Assembly: GCA_031277355.1 (NCBI GenBank)
Contig: JAITMN010000319.1
Location: 1-18,924 of the forward strand
Length of the DNA: 18,924 nucleotides
DNA from: Nevskiaceae bacterium
GTDB taxonomy: Bacteria; Pseudomonadota; Gammaproteobacteria; Steroidobacterales; Steroidobacteraceae
Direction of reading: 5' to 3'
A program made the position numbers and the translations under genes. Shown in pieces: positions 7,124 to 14,164 of the stretch. Within the stretch, counting starts at the first letter, position 1; the number at the start of each line of letters is the position of its first letter. The notes under the pieces are model-generated. The model saw only the letters and a program-made list of their open reading frames with translations. It was not told the origin of the DNA and did no database searches.

Positions 7124-8017
7124 TTGGGCGAGCAGATTGCATTCATCGGCGTCGGACGCATGGGTTCCGGCATGGTTGGCCGGTTGCTGGCCGCAGGGCA
7201 TCAGGTGGCGGTTTTCGACCCGAACCCGGAGGCCATGGTGCCGCTGACCCGGCTTGGGGCATGGCCCGCCGATTCGGCGGCGGTGGCGGTGGCCTTCGGC
7301 AGCATCGTGATGACGAGCCTGCCCGGTCCCGACACGGTCAAGGCCACCGCCGCCATCGTGGCGCGAGAGCCGCGCGTGGAAGTGTTCGTTGACCTTTCCA
7401 CCACCGGGCCCGCCGCCGCGCAAGCCGTGGCGAAGATGCTGGCCCCGCAGGGCATTGCCGCGATAGACGCGCCGGTATCCGGCGGCGTGAAGGGCGCGGC
7501 CAGCGGCAAGTTGGCGATCATGGCCTCAGGACCAGTCGATGCGCTGCGCCGCGTGGAGCCGTTATTGGCGCAACTGGGCAAGGTCTATAACGTGGGCGAG
7601 AAGCCGGGGCTGGCGCAGACGGTCAAGCTCGCCAACAACCTGATGTCGGCCGCATCGCTTGCCATTGCGTGCGAGGCGCTGGCGATGGGCGCGAAGGCCG
7701 GCGTCGATCCGGCGGTGATGATCGAGATTCTCAATGCGTCCTCAGGCCGCAACAGCGCCACGCAGGACAAAATTCCCAAGCACGTGCTGAACCGTCAGTT
7801 CGATTTTGGCTTTGCCAATGCGCTGTCGTTCAAGGACGTGCGGCTGTGCCTCGATGAGGCCGAAGCATTGGGCGTGCCGATGGTGGTGGGTGCGGCGGTG
7901 CGTCAGATGCTGTCGATCACGCACAATCTGTGCGGTCCCGATGCCGATTGCACGGAGATGGTGAAGGTTTTGGAAGCATGGTCTGGCGTCACGATTGGCG
8001 CCGAAGGAGAGAAGTAA
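7124..8017 (+). CDS. 3-hydroxyisobutyrate-dehydrogenase-family NAD(P)-dependent oxidoreductase
   Basis: This is a 297-residue beta-hydroxyacid dehydrogenase. The N-terminal Rossmann motif is FIGVGRMG (7-14), with Asp32 after the second strand in VFDPNPE. The substrate loop DAPVSGGVKGA is at 115-125, the catalytic lysine is K168 in QTVKLANN, and FKDVRL is at 236-241. All expected family residues are present at normal length. Such enzymes reversibly oxidise short beta-hydroxy acids or reduce semialdehydes in the cytosol; the acid here is unknown. Asp after the second strand fits NAD rather than NADP. Translation begins at TTG with GGGGGA upstream. One base separates it from the next gene's start codon, so the two are tightly co-translated. 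Confidence 0.9.
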   Translation: MGEQIAFIGVGRMGSGMVGRLLAAGHQVAVFDPNPEAMVPLTRLGAWPADSAAVAVAFGSIVMTSLPGPDTVKATAAIVAREPRVEVFVDLSTTGPAAAQAVAKMLAPQGIAAIDAPVSGGVKGAASGKLAIMASGPVDALRRVEPLLAQLGKVYNVGEKPGLAQTVKLANNLMSAASLAIACEALAMGAKAGVDPAVMIEILNASSGRNSATQDKIPKHVLNRQFDFGFANALSFKDVRLCLDEAEALGVPMVVGAAVRQMLSITHNLCGPDADCTEMVKVLEAWSGVTIGAEGEK

Positions 8018-8018
8018 C

Positions 8019-8411
8019 ATGGGTCAGGATCGCTACGACAAGGGCCTCGCGCTGCGCAAGCAGGTGCTGGGCGCGGAGTACGTGGAAAAATCGCTCGCGT
8101 CGGCCGATGATTTCAGCCGCCCGATGCAGGAGTTGTCCACCGAGTATTGCTGGGGCTATGTGTGGGGGCGTCCGGGGTTGGCGCTGCGTGATCGCAGTCT
8201 GATCAACATTGCGATGATCAGCGCGCTGAATCGTCCGCATGAACTGAAGCTGCACGTGAAGGCGGCGCTGGGCAATGGGCTGTCGCGCGAGGAAATCCGT
8301 GAAGTGCTGATGCAGGTGGCAGTGTACTGCGGCGTGCCCGCCGGCATCGACAGCGTGCGCATCGCCCGCGAAGCGTTTGCGGAAGTCGATGCAGCGAAGC
8401 AGGGGGCTTGA
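8019..8411 (+). CDS. Carboxymuconolactone decarboxylase (CMD) family protein
   Basis: This is a 130-residue protein of the CMD/AhpD-like alpha-helical fold. The segment TEYCWGYVWGRPGLALRDRS (41-60), LINIAMISALNRPHELKLHV (61-80) and the EEIREVLMQVAVYCGVPAGI end (91-110) match the PcaC-like branch. A CxxC redox pair as in AhpD is absent; Cys44 and Cys104 are isolated. PcaC itself decarboxylates 4-carboxymuconolactone in protocatechuate breakdown, but family members in other pathways act differently, so I do not assign that reaction. ATG 8019 has GGAGA upstream, one base after the dehydrogenase stop. The stop overlaps the start region of the next gene. Cytosolic. Confidence 0.88.
   Translation: MGQDRYDKGLALRKQVLGAEYVEKSLASADDFSRPMQELSTEYCWGYVWGRPGLALRDRSLINIAMISALNRPHELKLHVKAALGNGLSREEIREVLMQVAVYCGVPAGIDSVRIAREAFAEVDAAKQGA
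8402..8406 (+). promoter_or_regulatory. Ribosome binding site choosing ATG 8414 over TTG 8408
   Basis: GGGGG lies seven bases before ATG 8414 but only one base before the in-frame TTG 8408. This favours the ATG for the cytosolic NTF2-fold gene. Confidence 0.55.
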
Positions 8412-8413
8412 TC

Positions 8414-8827
8414 ATGGCCGTGGCCGCGAAAACCGCGCAGGAACAGACGGTGCTGGATTTTTTCCGCATCCTCAGCACCGGCGAACTGGAGGCGATCCGC
8501 AAGACGCTGCATCCGCAGGCGCAATGGCTGCCGATGGTGGAGAACATCCCCGGCGCGGGTGTGTATGAGCCGCGTGATGTGATCGTGGATCAATTCCTCG
8601 CGCCGGTGCGCGGCATGTTCGCGCCCGGCGATCCGAAGACGACGGTGGATACGATTGTATCGGCCGGCGATTTCGTGATGGTGGAGTCGCGCGGTCTGGG
8701 CAAGCTCGCCGATGGGCGCGCCTACAACAATCGCTATGCCTGGGCGCTGGAAGTGCGCGATGGATTGATCTATCGCATCCGTGAATACATGGACAGTCAC
8801 TACGTTGCAACGCTGTTTGGCGCGTAG
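8414..8827 (+). CDS. Cytosolic SnoaL/NTF2-like protein (ketosteroid-isomerase-like fold)
   Basis: This is a 137-residue single-domain protein without signal peptide. The early helix EQTVLDFFRILSTGELEAI (10-28), the strand AQWLPMVENIPG (36-47) and the C-terminal GRAYNNRYAWALEVRDG (101-117) followed by REYMDSHYV (123-131) are the usual landmarks of the SnoaL/ketosteroid-isomerase group. Family members include isomerases, cyclases, hydrolases and small-molecule binders, so the reaction is open. It is distinct in sequence from the exported NTF2 units of the other operon: it lacks the YGYY and HY..NP motifs. It begins 2 bp after the CMD stop and ends 2 bp before the SDR start, which makes it a tight operon member. 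Confidence 0.85.
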   Translation: MAVAAKTAQEQTVLDFFRILSTGELEAIRKTLHPQAQWLPMVENIPGAGVYEPRDVIVDQFLAPVRGMFAPGDPKTTVDTIVSAGDFVMVESRGLGKLADGRAYNNRYAWALEVRDGLIYRIREYMDSHYVATLFGA

Positions 8828-8829
8828 AC

Positions 8830-9612
8830 ATGGGAACACTGCAAGGCAAGTCGATTATCGTCACCGGCGCTGCGGGTGCAATTGGTTCGGCAACCGCCGC
8901 CGTGCTGGCGCGCGAGGGCGCGCGGTTGATGCTGGTCGATGTGAACGGCGAGCAATTGGCCGCACGCGCACAGCAGATTGCCGCGATGGGGGCAGAGGTG
9001 CAGGCCGTGCGCGCGGATGTGAGCCGTGGCGAGGAAGTGCGCAGCTTTGTTGAAGCCACGCGGCGCAGCTATGGCCGCGTGGACGGGCTGTTCAACAACG
9101 CGGGGGTCGAAGGTCACATCATGCCCACATGGGAATATGATGAAGCCGAGTTCGATCGCATCACGCGCGTGAACGTCAATGGCGTGTTTCTTGGCATGCG
9201 GCATGTCATTCCGGTGATGCTGGAGCAGGGCAGCGGGGCCATCGTCAACACGGCGTCGATTGGCAGCGAGCGGGGGCTGGCAGGCGCATGCACCTACAAC
9301 GCCAGCAAGCATGCGGTGGTGGGGCTCACGCGCACGGCTGCGGCGGAAGCGGGGCCGAAGGGTATTCGCGTCAACTGCGTGATGCCGGGCGTGATCGACA
9401 CACCGCTGCTCGAATCGGTGCTCGCGCCGATGTTCAACGGCGACATCGCGCTGGGCAAGAAAACGCTGGGCCGCATCTCGCCGCTGGAGCGCATCGGTCA
9501 GCCGGTGGAGATCGGCGAGGTGGTGGCGTTTCTGCTGTCGGATGCGGCCAGCTTCGTCACCGGCGCGGCCTGGTCCATCGACGGCGGCGCGCTGTGTACG
9601 ATTCGGCATTGA
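8830..9612 (+). CDS. Short-chain dehydrogenase/reductase (SDR), first copy
   Basis: This is a 260-residue classical SDR. The cofactor motif TGAAGAIG is at 12-19, Asp37 ends the second strand (LVDVN) and suggests NAD preference, NNAG is at 89-92, and the catalytic set is Ser143, Tyr156 and Lys160 (YNASK). The tail has the usual SFVTGAAWSIDGGA (241-254). It should oxidise a secondary alcohol to a ketone or the reverse in the cytosol; the substrate is not evident. It starts two bases after the NTF2-like gene. Its stop codon lies inside the first copy of an 11-bp tandem duplication. Confidence 0.9.
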   Translation: MGTLQGKSIIVTGAAGAIGSATAAVLAREGARLMLVDVNGEQLAARAQQIAAMGAEVQAVRADVSRGEEVRSFVEATRRSYGRVDGLFNNAGVEGHIMPTWEYDEAEFDRITRVNVNGVFLGMRHVIPVMLEQGSGAIVNTASIGSERGLAGACTYNASKHAVVGLTRTAAAEAGPKGIRVNCVMPGVIDTPLLESVLAPMFNGDIALGKKTLGRISPLERIGQPVEIGEVVAFLLSDAASFVTGAAWSIDGGALCTIRH

Positions 9613-9627
9613 ACGGGCATTGAACGG
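9606..9627 (+). repeat. 11-bp perfect tandem duplication at the SDR stop codon
   Basis: GCATTGAACGG occurs at 9606-9616 and again at 9617-9627. The first copy contains the His codon and stop of the SDR; the second is non-coding and runs into the GGGGGA ribosome binding site of the MFS gene. It is most simply a slippage product. Confidence 0.8.
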
Positions 9628-9639
9628 GGGACAACAACA

Positions 9640-10869
9640 ATGACGACCCAACGCAATACGCGATATCAATGGCTGCTGATCGGCATATTGAGCGCCAACT
9701 TCGGCGTGGTGTTTTTCGACCGCAACGCCTTTGCGTTTCTCACGCCGTTCATCCAGCCCGACATGCAATTGTCGAATACGCAGATCGGGTTGATCGCCGC
9801 CTCGTTCGCCTTTGCCTGGGCCATCGCCGGACTGTTCATGGGCAGCCTGTCGGATCGCTTTGGCCGCCGCAAGATGATTCTGGTCGTCGCCACGCTGGTG
9901 TTTTCGCTGGCTTCGGTGCTGTCGGGCGTGGCGGGCACGTTCATCGCGCTGCTGGGCGCGCGGATGCTGATGGGCATTGCCGAAGGCGGCATCATGCCGA
10001 TCACGCAGACGCTGATCGCCGCAGAGGTAGACCCCAAACGGCGCGGTCTGGCGCATGGCATCACGCAGAATTTTGGCGCGAACGTGCTGGCGAATTTCTT
10101 GGGGCCCATCGTCATTGTTGCAATGGCCAACGCGGTGGGCTGGCGTCATGCGTTCTGGCTCGTGGCGCTGCCGGGGTTTTTGATGGCGGCGCTGATCGCG
10201 CTGTTCGTGCGCGAGCCCACGCATCTGGATCGGCACGAGAAGCCCACGTGGGCGCGAGCCGCTGCGCTGCTCACGGACCGCACGATTCTGGTGTGCATCG
10301 TGATGTCGGTGTTCCTCGTGCCTTATCTGGTCATATTCAGCGTGTTCACGCCGCTGTATCTGGTGCAGGTGAAGAACATCGACACGCAGACGATGAGCTG
10401 GATCATGTCGAGTTTTGGTCTGGCGTCGATTGCCATTGCGTTTCTGGTGCCGGGATTGTCCGACCGCCTGGGGCGAAAGCCGGTAGCCATCGTTGCCAGT
10501 CTGCTGGGCGTGTTCATACCCTTGGGTGTGGTGCTGATCGACAGCACGTCGATGTGGCCTTACTGCTTCGCCATCGCCGCCGGCGCGTCGATCAGCGGCG
10601 TGTTTCCGCTGGCGATGGCTACCGTGCCTTCTGAAATCGTCCGGCCCGGGCTCACCGCCACCGCGTTGTCGCTGACGATGGGCATCAGCGAAATCATCGG
10701 CGGCGTGCTCGCGCCTTCCCTGGCAGGCAAGGCGGCTGATACCTGGGGGCTGTCGGCTCCGCAGTGGATCATCTTCGGATTGGCCATTGCCACCAGTGTC
10801 GCCGCGTTGTTGCTGCGAGAAACCGCGCCGCGCGTGTTGGCGCAGCGTCAAGCGGTTGCGGCACAGTGA
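9640..10869 (+). CDS. MFS transporter (organic/aromatic acid:H+ symporter-like)
   Basis: This is a 409-residue inner-membrane carrier with about twelve hydrophobic segments in two halves. Motif A GSLSDRFGRRK (68-78) sits between helices 2 and 3, and a second-half counterpart PGLSDRLGRKP lies after helix 8. FFDRNAFAFLTP in helix 1 resembles the aromatic-acid/sialate-type symporters, including the charged Asp-Arg pair. It probably imports an organic acid or related pathway compound with protons, though export cannot be excluded. ATG 9640 follows GGGGGA by about ten bases. The stop overlaps the GMC gene start as GTGA, so carrier and oxidoreductase are translationally coupled. Confidence 0.88.
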   Translation: MTTQRNTRYQWLLIGILSANFGVVFFDRNAFAFLTPFIQPDMQLSNTQIGLIAASFAFAWAIAGLFMGSLSDRFGRRKMILVVATLVFSLASVLSGVAGTFIALLGARMLMGIAEGGIMPITQTLIAAEVDPKRRGLAHGITQNFGANVLANFLGPIVIVAMANAVGWRHAFWLVALPGFLMAALIALFVREPTHLDRHEKPTWARAAALLTDRTILVCIVMSVFLVPYLVIFSVFTPLYLVQVKNIDTQTMSWIMSSFGLASIAIAFLVPGLSDRLGRKPVAIVASLLGVFIPLGVVLIDSTSMWPYCFAIAAGASISGVFPLAMATVPSEIVRPGLTATALSLTMGISEIIGGVLAPSLAGKAADTWGLSAPQWIIFGLAIATSVAALLLRETAPRVLAQRQAVAAQ

Positions 10870-12494
10870 ATACCGGCATCGAGTTCGACTATCTGATCCT
10901 GGGCGCGGGCACGGCTGGCTGCGTGCTCGCCGCGCGATTGTCGGAAGACCCTTCCGTGCGCGTGGCTCTGGTGGAAGCCGGTCCGCCGGATCGGCATCCC
11001 TTCATTCATGTGCCTGCGCTGGTGGGCGCGGCGATCTCGCGGCCACAGTTGAATTGGCGTTTTCTCACCGTGCCGCAACCGGCGCTGGATCAGCGCAGCA
11101 TTGCCGTGCCGCGCGGTCATGTGGTGGGCGGCTCCGGTTCGATCAATGGCATGGTGTATTTTCGCGGCCAGCCCGTCGACTACGACGAATGGGCCGCGGA
11201 GGGCTGCGAAGGTTGGAGTTGGCGCGAAGTGCTGCCGTACTTCATTCGCTCCGAAGACAACCCGGACTATGCCGGTTCGCCGTGGCACGGGCAGGGCGGT
11301 CCCATTCGCGTGGCGCATATTCCCAAACCCAATGCGCTGAATCGCGCCTTTCTCGAAGCCTTCGAGTCGGTGGGCGGTTATTCGCGCTGCGATGATTTCA
11401 ACGGCCCGCGACCGGAAGGCTATGGGCCGCGACAGGGCACGATACGCGAGGGGCGGCGTGATTCCAGCGCGCAGGCTTTTCTGGCGCCGGCGCTGTCGCG
11501 TCCGAATCTCACGCTGCTCACCGATCATCGCGTGCTGCGATTGCTGGTGGAGAACGGCCGCGTCACCGGCGTTGAAGTGCTGGTGGATGGCAGCAGGCGC
11601 TCTTTGCGCGCGCGCGCAGAGACGGCGCTGTGCGCAGGCGCGGTGCAGTCGCCGCAATTGCTGATGCTTTCGGGCATTGGCGATGCGCGTGAATTGAGCG
11701 CTTTGAATATCCCCGTGGTGCTCGATCAGCCTTCGGTGGGCGCGAACTATCACGATCATCTGGCGGTGGCGGTGTTGATGGAAACCGCGAACACCACGTC
11801 TTACGGCATTTCGCTGCCCACGCTGCCGCGTTCGGCGATGAATCTGCTGCAATACGCCTTCGGGCGGCGCGGTCCGCTGGCGAGCAATGTATTCGAGTCC
11901 ACCGCGTTCATCCGTTCCGATGAGAGCAAGCCGCACCCGGACTTGCAGATCGTGTTCCAGCCCGCACGGCGCAATCGCGGCACGTTTCCGTTGCCGCTGG
12001 GACACGGCTTTGCGATCAGCAGCGTGTCGCTGTATCCCAAGAGTCGTGGACGCATTCGCCTCGCCAGCGCCGATCCGCTGGATGCACCGCTGATCGACCC
12101 GAACCTGCTCGGCGAGCCGGAAGACATTGCGCCTTTGTTGAGCGGGCTGCGCCTGTCGCGACGCCTGCTGTCGCAACCCTCGTTTGCCGCCTATCACGGA
12201 CACGAGGTGTCGCCGGGGCCGCAGGCCGACGATGACGCGGCGCTGGCCGCACATGTGCGCCGCACGTCTTCCACGGTGCATCATCCGGGCGGCTCCTGCC
12301 GCATGGGCAGTGATGCGGCCGCCGTGGTAGACCCTCAATTGCGGCTCAATGGCCTTGCCGGCCTTCGCATCGTCGATGGCTCGGTGATGCCGCGCGTGGT
12401 CGGCGGCAACACCAATGCGCCCATTGTGATGATTGCGGAGAAGGCGGCGGATTTGATGCGCGGACGAGCACCGCCCGCGCCGCTGAACATTTGA
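10866..12494 (+). CDS. GMC-family FAD oxidoreductase (alcohol/choline-dehydrogenase-like)
   Basis: This is a 542-residue glucose-methanol-choline oxidoreductase. GTG 10866 is chosen because it overlaps the MFS stop and sits just before the FAD-binding strand. Landmarks are LGAGTAGCVLAARLSE (12-27), VEAG (36-39), the first GMC signature around GHVVGGSGSINGMVYFRG (84-101), the second signature GAVQSPQLLMLSGIG (258-272), the active-site His in TVHHPGGSCRMG (470-481), and GGNTNAPIVMIAEKAADL (513-530), where Asn takes the second catalytic position. The enzyme oxidises a primary or secondary alcohol at FAD; the acceptor is unknown. No signal peptide, so cytosolic. Length and all motifs are normal. 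Confidence 0.92.
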   Translation: MNTGIEFDYLILGAGTAGCVLAARLSEDPSVRVALVEAGPPDRHPFIHVPALVGAAISRPQLNWRFLTVPQPALDQRSIAVPRGHVVGGSGSINGMVYFRGQPVDYDEWAAEGCEGWSWREVLPYFIRSEDNPDYAGSPWHGQGGPIRVAHIPKPNALNRAFLEAFESVGGYSRCDDFNGPRPEGYGPRQGTIREGRRDSSAQAFLAPALSRPNLTLLTDHRVLRLLVENGRVTGVEVLVDGSRRSLRARAETALCAGAVQSPQLLMLSGIGDARELSALNIPVVLDQPSVGANYHDHLAVAVLMETANTTSYGISLPTLPRSAMNLLQYAFGRRGPLASNVFESTAFIRSDESKPHPDLQIVFQPARRNRGTFPLPLGHGFAISSVSLYPKSRGRIRLASADPLDAPLIDPNLLGEPEDIAPLLSGLRLSRRLLSQPSFAAYHGHEVSPGPQADDDAALAAHVRRTSSTVHHPGGSCRMGSDAAAVVDPQLRLNGLAGLRIVDGSVMPRVVGGNTNAPIVMIAEKAADLMRGRAPPAPLNI

Positions 12495-12509
12495 TCTTGG
12501 GAGATACAC

Positions 12510-13388
12510 ATGGCGGCCCAACACAATCGACTCTGGAAAATCGGTGATGTGGAGATTGCCCGCATCGTCGAGCTCAATGGCTGGGAAGACGACATCACGA
12601 TGCTGCTGCCCGACGCCGATCCGGCCTTCGTGCAGAGCTTCGACTGGCTGCGCCCGCACTTTGCGACGCCGGAAGGCAAGATGATCATCTCCTTTCAGGC
12701 TTTCGTGCTGCGCTCCAAGGGCCGCACCGCGATGATCGACACCTGCATCGGCTCCGACCGGCAGCGCGAGTTCGACATCTTCACGAACATGGCCTCCACG
12801 TTTCTGGAAGACATGACCGCCGCCGGCTTTCCGCCCGAGTCCGTCACCGACGTGCTGTGCACGCATCTGCACTTCGATCATGTGGGCTGGAACACGCGCA
12901 AGGTGGGTGATCGTTTCGTGCCCACGTTTCCCAAGGCGCGCTATCTGTTTGGCCGCCGTGAGTTCGAGCACTGGCAGCATCTGCGCGCCACCAATGGTTA
13001 TCACCACATGGATCATCTGATCGACGCGATCGATCCGGTGATCGAAGCGGGTCTGGCGGAACTGATCGAACCGGACTTTCAACTCACCGATGAAGTGTCG
13101 CTGATTCCAACGCCGGGACACACGCCGGGGCATGTGAGTGTGCTGATTCAATCGCAGGGTCAGAGCGCAGTAATCACCGGCGATCTGATGCACAACCCAA
13201 TCCAGATTGCCGCGCCGACCCGCGAGGTGCGCTTCGACATGGACAAATCGCGCGGTGCGCAGACGCGAGCCGAATTCGTGCAGCGCTTCGGTGATGCGCC
13301 GACGCTGGTGATCGGCAGTCACTTTGCCGAACCCACTGCCGGACATATCGTGCGCGATGGACAAAGCTGGAAACTGAAGACGGAGTAA
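12510..13388 (+). CDS. Second MBL-fold metallo-hydrolase
   Basis: This is a 292-residue metallo-beta-lactamase-fold hydrolase with THLHFDHVGWN (118-128), so metal ligands H119, H121, D123 and H124. H204 (TPGHTPGH), D225 (ITGDLMHNP) and H271 (GSHFAEP) probably complete a two-metal site. Many members with this layout are lactonases or esterases. It is longer than, and not a close copy of, the MBL gene at the operon start: the N-terminal 60 residues and the loop around 83-110 differ. There is no signal peptide, so it is cytosolic. GGGAGA stands just ahead of ATG 12510. The TAA stop shares its last A with the next start (TAATG). Confidence 0.88.
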   Translation: MAAQHNRLWKIGDVEIARIVELNGWEDDITMLLPDADPAFVQSFDWLRPHFATPEGKMIISFQAFVLRSKGRTAMIDTCIGSDRQREFDIFTNMASTFLEDMTAAGFPPESVTDVLCTHLHFDHVGWNTRKVGDRFVPTFPKARYLFGRREFEHWQHLRATNGYHHMDHLIDAIDPVIEAGLAELIEPDFQLTDEVSLIPTPGHTPGHVSVLIQSQGQSAVITGDLMHNPIQIAAPTREVRFDMDKSRGAQTRAEFVQRFGDAPTLVIGSHFAEPTAGHIVRDGQSWKLKTE

Positions 13389-14158
13389 TGCCGATGCCGA
13401 TTCGACCCGACCTTTCAGGCCAGGCCATTCTGATCACCGGCGCGGCGCGCGGGCTGGGCCGCTCGATGGCGCTGACGCTGGCGCAATGCGGCGCGCTGAT
13501 CGGCGTCACCGACGTCGATGCGAGTGGATGCGAAGTCGTGGCCGATGACATTGGCAAGGCAGGCGGCAGGGCGCTCGCGCTGCCGGCCGATGTGGCGGTG
13601 CGCGCACAGGTGTTGCGGGTGGCCGGCGCATTGGCCGCTGCCAATGGCGGACGGCTCGATGCGGTGGTGAACAACGCGATGCTGCTGCGCTATGAGCCCA
13701 TCGAACAGGTGAGCGAAGAAACGCTGACGCGGATGGTGTCCATCGGCATCCACGGCAGTTTTTGGGGTGCGCAGGCGTTGCTGGCGCACTACGATGCGCA
13801 GCGCGGCGGCGCGATCATCAACATGGCCTCGCCTGTTGCGGAGAAGGGTTTTCCCAATACCGCCGCTTATTCTCTGGTCAAGGGCGCCATTGTCACGTTG
13901 ACCAAATCACTCGCGGCTGAACTGGGGCCGCGCAATGTGCGCGTCAATGCGCTTGCGCCCGGATCGGTGCCCACTCCCGGCGCGCTGGGCTTGAACGACA
14001 AAGCCGAATATGAGCGCCGCACGCGAACCATTCCGATGCGGCGGCTCGGGCGCGAGGAAGACAACGCAGAGGCTTGCGCGTTTCTGCTCAGTCCCGAAGC
14101 CTCTTTCATCAATGGTGAGATTCTGCATGTGGATGGCGGCATCGCCGCTGCGGGGTAA
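13388..14158 (+). CDS. Short-chain dehydrogenase/reductase (SDR), second copy
   Basis: This is a 256-residue classical SDR with TGAARGLG (17-24), Asp42 in GVTDVD (NAD-type), Ser148, Tyr161 and Lys165 (YSLVK), and the C-terminal SFINGEILHVDGG (239-251). The usual NNAG motif reads NNAM (95-98), an unusual change next to the cofactor. It is clearly divergent from the SDR at 8830, so it is probably a different step and not a recent duplicate. The start at ATG 13388 overlaps the previous stop by one base with GGAG four bases upstream; ATG 13394 would fit the spacing better and remove only two residues. The reaction would be alcohol/ketone redox in the cytosol. Confidence 0.9.
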   Translation: MPMPIRPDLSGQAILITGAARGLGRSMALTLAQCGALIGVTDVDASGCEVVADDIGKAGGRALALPADVAVRAQVLRVAGALAAANGGRLDAVVNNAMLLRYEPIEQVSEETLTRMVSIGIHGSFWGAQALLAHYDAQRGGAIINMASPVAEKGFPNTAAYSLVKGAIVTLTKSLAAELGPRNVRVNALAPGSVPTPGALGLNDKAEYERRTRTIPMRRLGREEDNAEACAFLLSPEASFINGEILHVDGGIAAAG

Positions 14159-14164
14159 GAGCAA

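Noticed and set aside
7101..7126. Weak AAGAA/TTCTT stem with the GGGGGA ribosome binding site in its loop, followed by a T-run: possible regulatory hairpin
   Set aside because: Only five A-T-rich pairs, too weak to hold at normal temperature; the T-run alone is not a terminator.
8019..8411. pcaC in a classical protocatechuate pathway
   Set aside because: No other pca gene (pcaG, pcaH, pcaB, pcaD) is present, so only the family name is supported.
8800..10851. Long minus-strand open frame opposite the SDR and MFS genes
   Set aside because: Low-complexity His/Arg/Gln-rich translation with no motif; the plus-strand genes have complete family motifs.
10848..13364. Very long open frame on the minus strand opposite the GMC and MBL genes (838 codons)
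   Set aside because: It has no recognisable domain, is rich in Arg, His, Gln and Ala, and is the antisense image of two clear genes. Long antisense frames are expected at this GC content.
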